From assembly GCA_947184155.2 (NCBI GenBank), contig CAMXCT020000824.1, forward strand, positions 616,001 to 680,000: a stretch of 64,000 nt of DNA, in the 5' to 3' direction. Position 1 is the first letter of the stretch. The number at the start of each line of letters is the position of its first letter. The DNA comes from Cladocopium goreaui (taxonomy: Eukaryota; Sar; Dinophyceae; Suessiales; Symbiodiniaceae). The notes beneath the pieces were generated by a model. The model was not told the origin of the DNA and did no database searches. It was given only the letters and a program-made list of their open reading frames with translations. Positions 63,072 through 64,000 of the stretch are shown piece by piece. Both the position numbers and the translations under genes were made by a program.

Positions 63072-64000
63072 CGCTGGGTGCTCAGTGCAGCGGGGAGGGG
63101 ATTTTGCTGGGATATCAATGTAATATATTTAATATAAGTATATTTCTATAGATGATAAGATGTGCATATATATATATGTGTTATTGTATGTTTTTGATAT
63201 CATATATGTATAGTTACAAAGGCAATATATCATTTTTTGTGTAATAGTAGACTTATGTTGGGGTATATTTATCATACATATGGTTGTACGCAAATACATC
63301 AATGATATTTGGAAATATGTTTACTTATATGTACTCGTAATGATGTAGAATATTCACGATCATTCAGTGATACTTGCAAATTATCATGTATGTATATATA
63401 CCTGGAAAGCCGTTTGAACAAATTTTTTTGTTCATTATGGGAAAATCTGGTCGAATACACCTTTTAATGATCAATGAACAATTTTACCCGTAATGACCAG
63501 ATAATTTGGTCAATTCACGATATTGCTATTGGAGGTGCGCCCGATCCTTGCATCCAAGGCTCACAGTATGGATGTGAATGATGTGAAATAAAAAAGGGGA
63601 AGATGCATGTGACCATGCACCCCAAATCGAGAATGGAAGAAATATATGATGGGTGCCATAGAATATATTATGTGGCATAGACTATATATTATAGATTCCC
63701 AACAGGGTCTCTTGAAATATGTGCATAGAAACCATGCGTCCTGATTGGGATGATTGCATCGCTGCTGAGCACGTTGAGGCCCGCTCTGATTACGTGGGGG
63801 GGGGGCATCGAAAAACGAAATAAGTTTGATTTGATTTCTTGCCATGAATTCTATCTTGCAAGTACAGTTGGCTTTTGCTGGAAGCTTTTGGGCGTTCCCT
63901 TCAGAGCAAACCGGCTCAAAAAAAAAAACGTTTTGCTGCCTTGCTATGGCGAACCTTTATGGTGTTGCTAAGCATTGGTGGATGGAGCCTTCCATCCAAG
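63072..64000. other. 3' flank, AT-rich
   Basis: No exon, polyadenylation signal cluster or neighbour gene that I can support. AATGTTTACTTATATG-type text and a G-run near 63797. The window ends in unannotated DNA. Confidence 0.4.

Overview
The window is nuclear DNA of a eukaryote with large, repeat-filled introns, most likely a dinoflagellate. No bacterial operon, rRNA or tRNA was recognised. The dinoflagellate call is an inference. Coding blocks are small GC-rich islands in AT-rich DNA. Every acceptor I could place is AG followed by G. The inferred donors are a mixture of GT, GC and GA, a known dinoflagellate habit. I did not see a spliced-leader relic, so other alveolates or large-genome algae remain possible.

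The one gene that can be read with confidence is on the + strand from 22836 to about 61943 or 63071. It is an ankyrin-repeat protein kinase of the AGC type, split into 24 or 25 exons of 16 to 172 nt. The proposed exons join in frame throughout and give about 629 residues from the first visible exon, or 612 if the earlier stop is used. The order is ankyrin repeats (exons 1-5), a Ser/acidic linker and a coiled-coil-like segment (6-7), a complete kinase domain (8-21), and an AGC-like C-terminal tail (22-25). All catalytic landmarks are present: Gly-rich loop, VAIK-type Lys, alpha-C Glu, a Tyr-to-Phe HRD variant (FRD), DFG and APE. The N-terminus and start codon were not found, so at least one exon is missing upstream.

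Positions 1-22835 hold no exon I can defend. They hold a TACA-type microsatellite (about 2.6-3.9 kb), copy 1 of a composite repeat element (5.9-6.9 kb), an ATCT microsatellite (17.9-18.8 kb), many short inverted-repeat elements, and a few coding-like scraps on either strand. The introns carry the rest: three more copies of the composite element (43.3, 44.8 and 48.8 kb), a 71-bp array (40.9-41.35 kb), a 10-bp array (53.6-54.6 kb), about ten units of a roughly 320-bp tandem repeat (57.2-60.3 kb), and several families of MITE-like elements. Some MITE-like copies have visible target duplications: 4 bp in one family, TA in another, and direct repeats of 7-11 bp in a third.

The strongest candidates for something undescribed are the composite element (conserved ends around changeable 40-bp and 12-bp arrays) and the GT/GC/GA donor mixture combined with 16-, 24- and 28-nt exons inside the kinase core.
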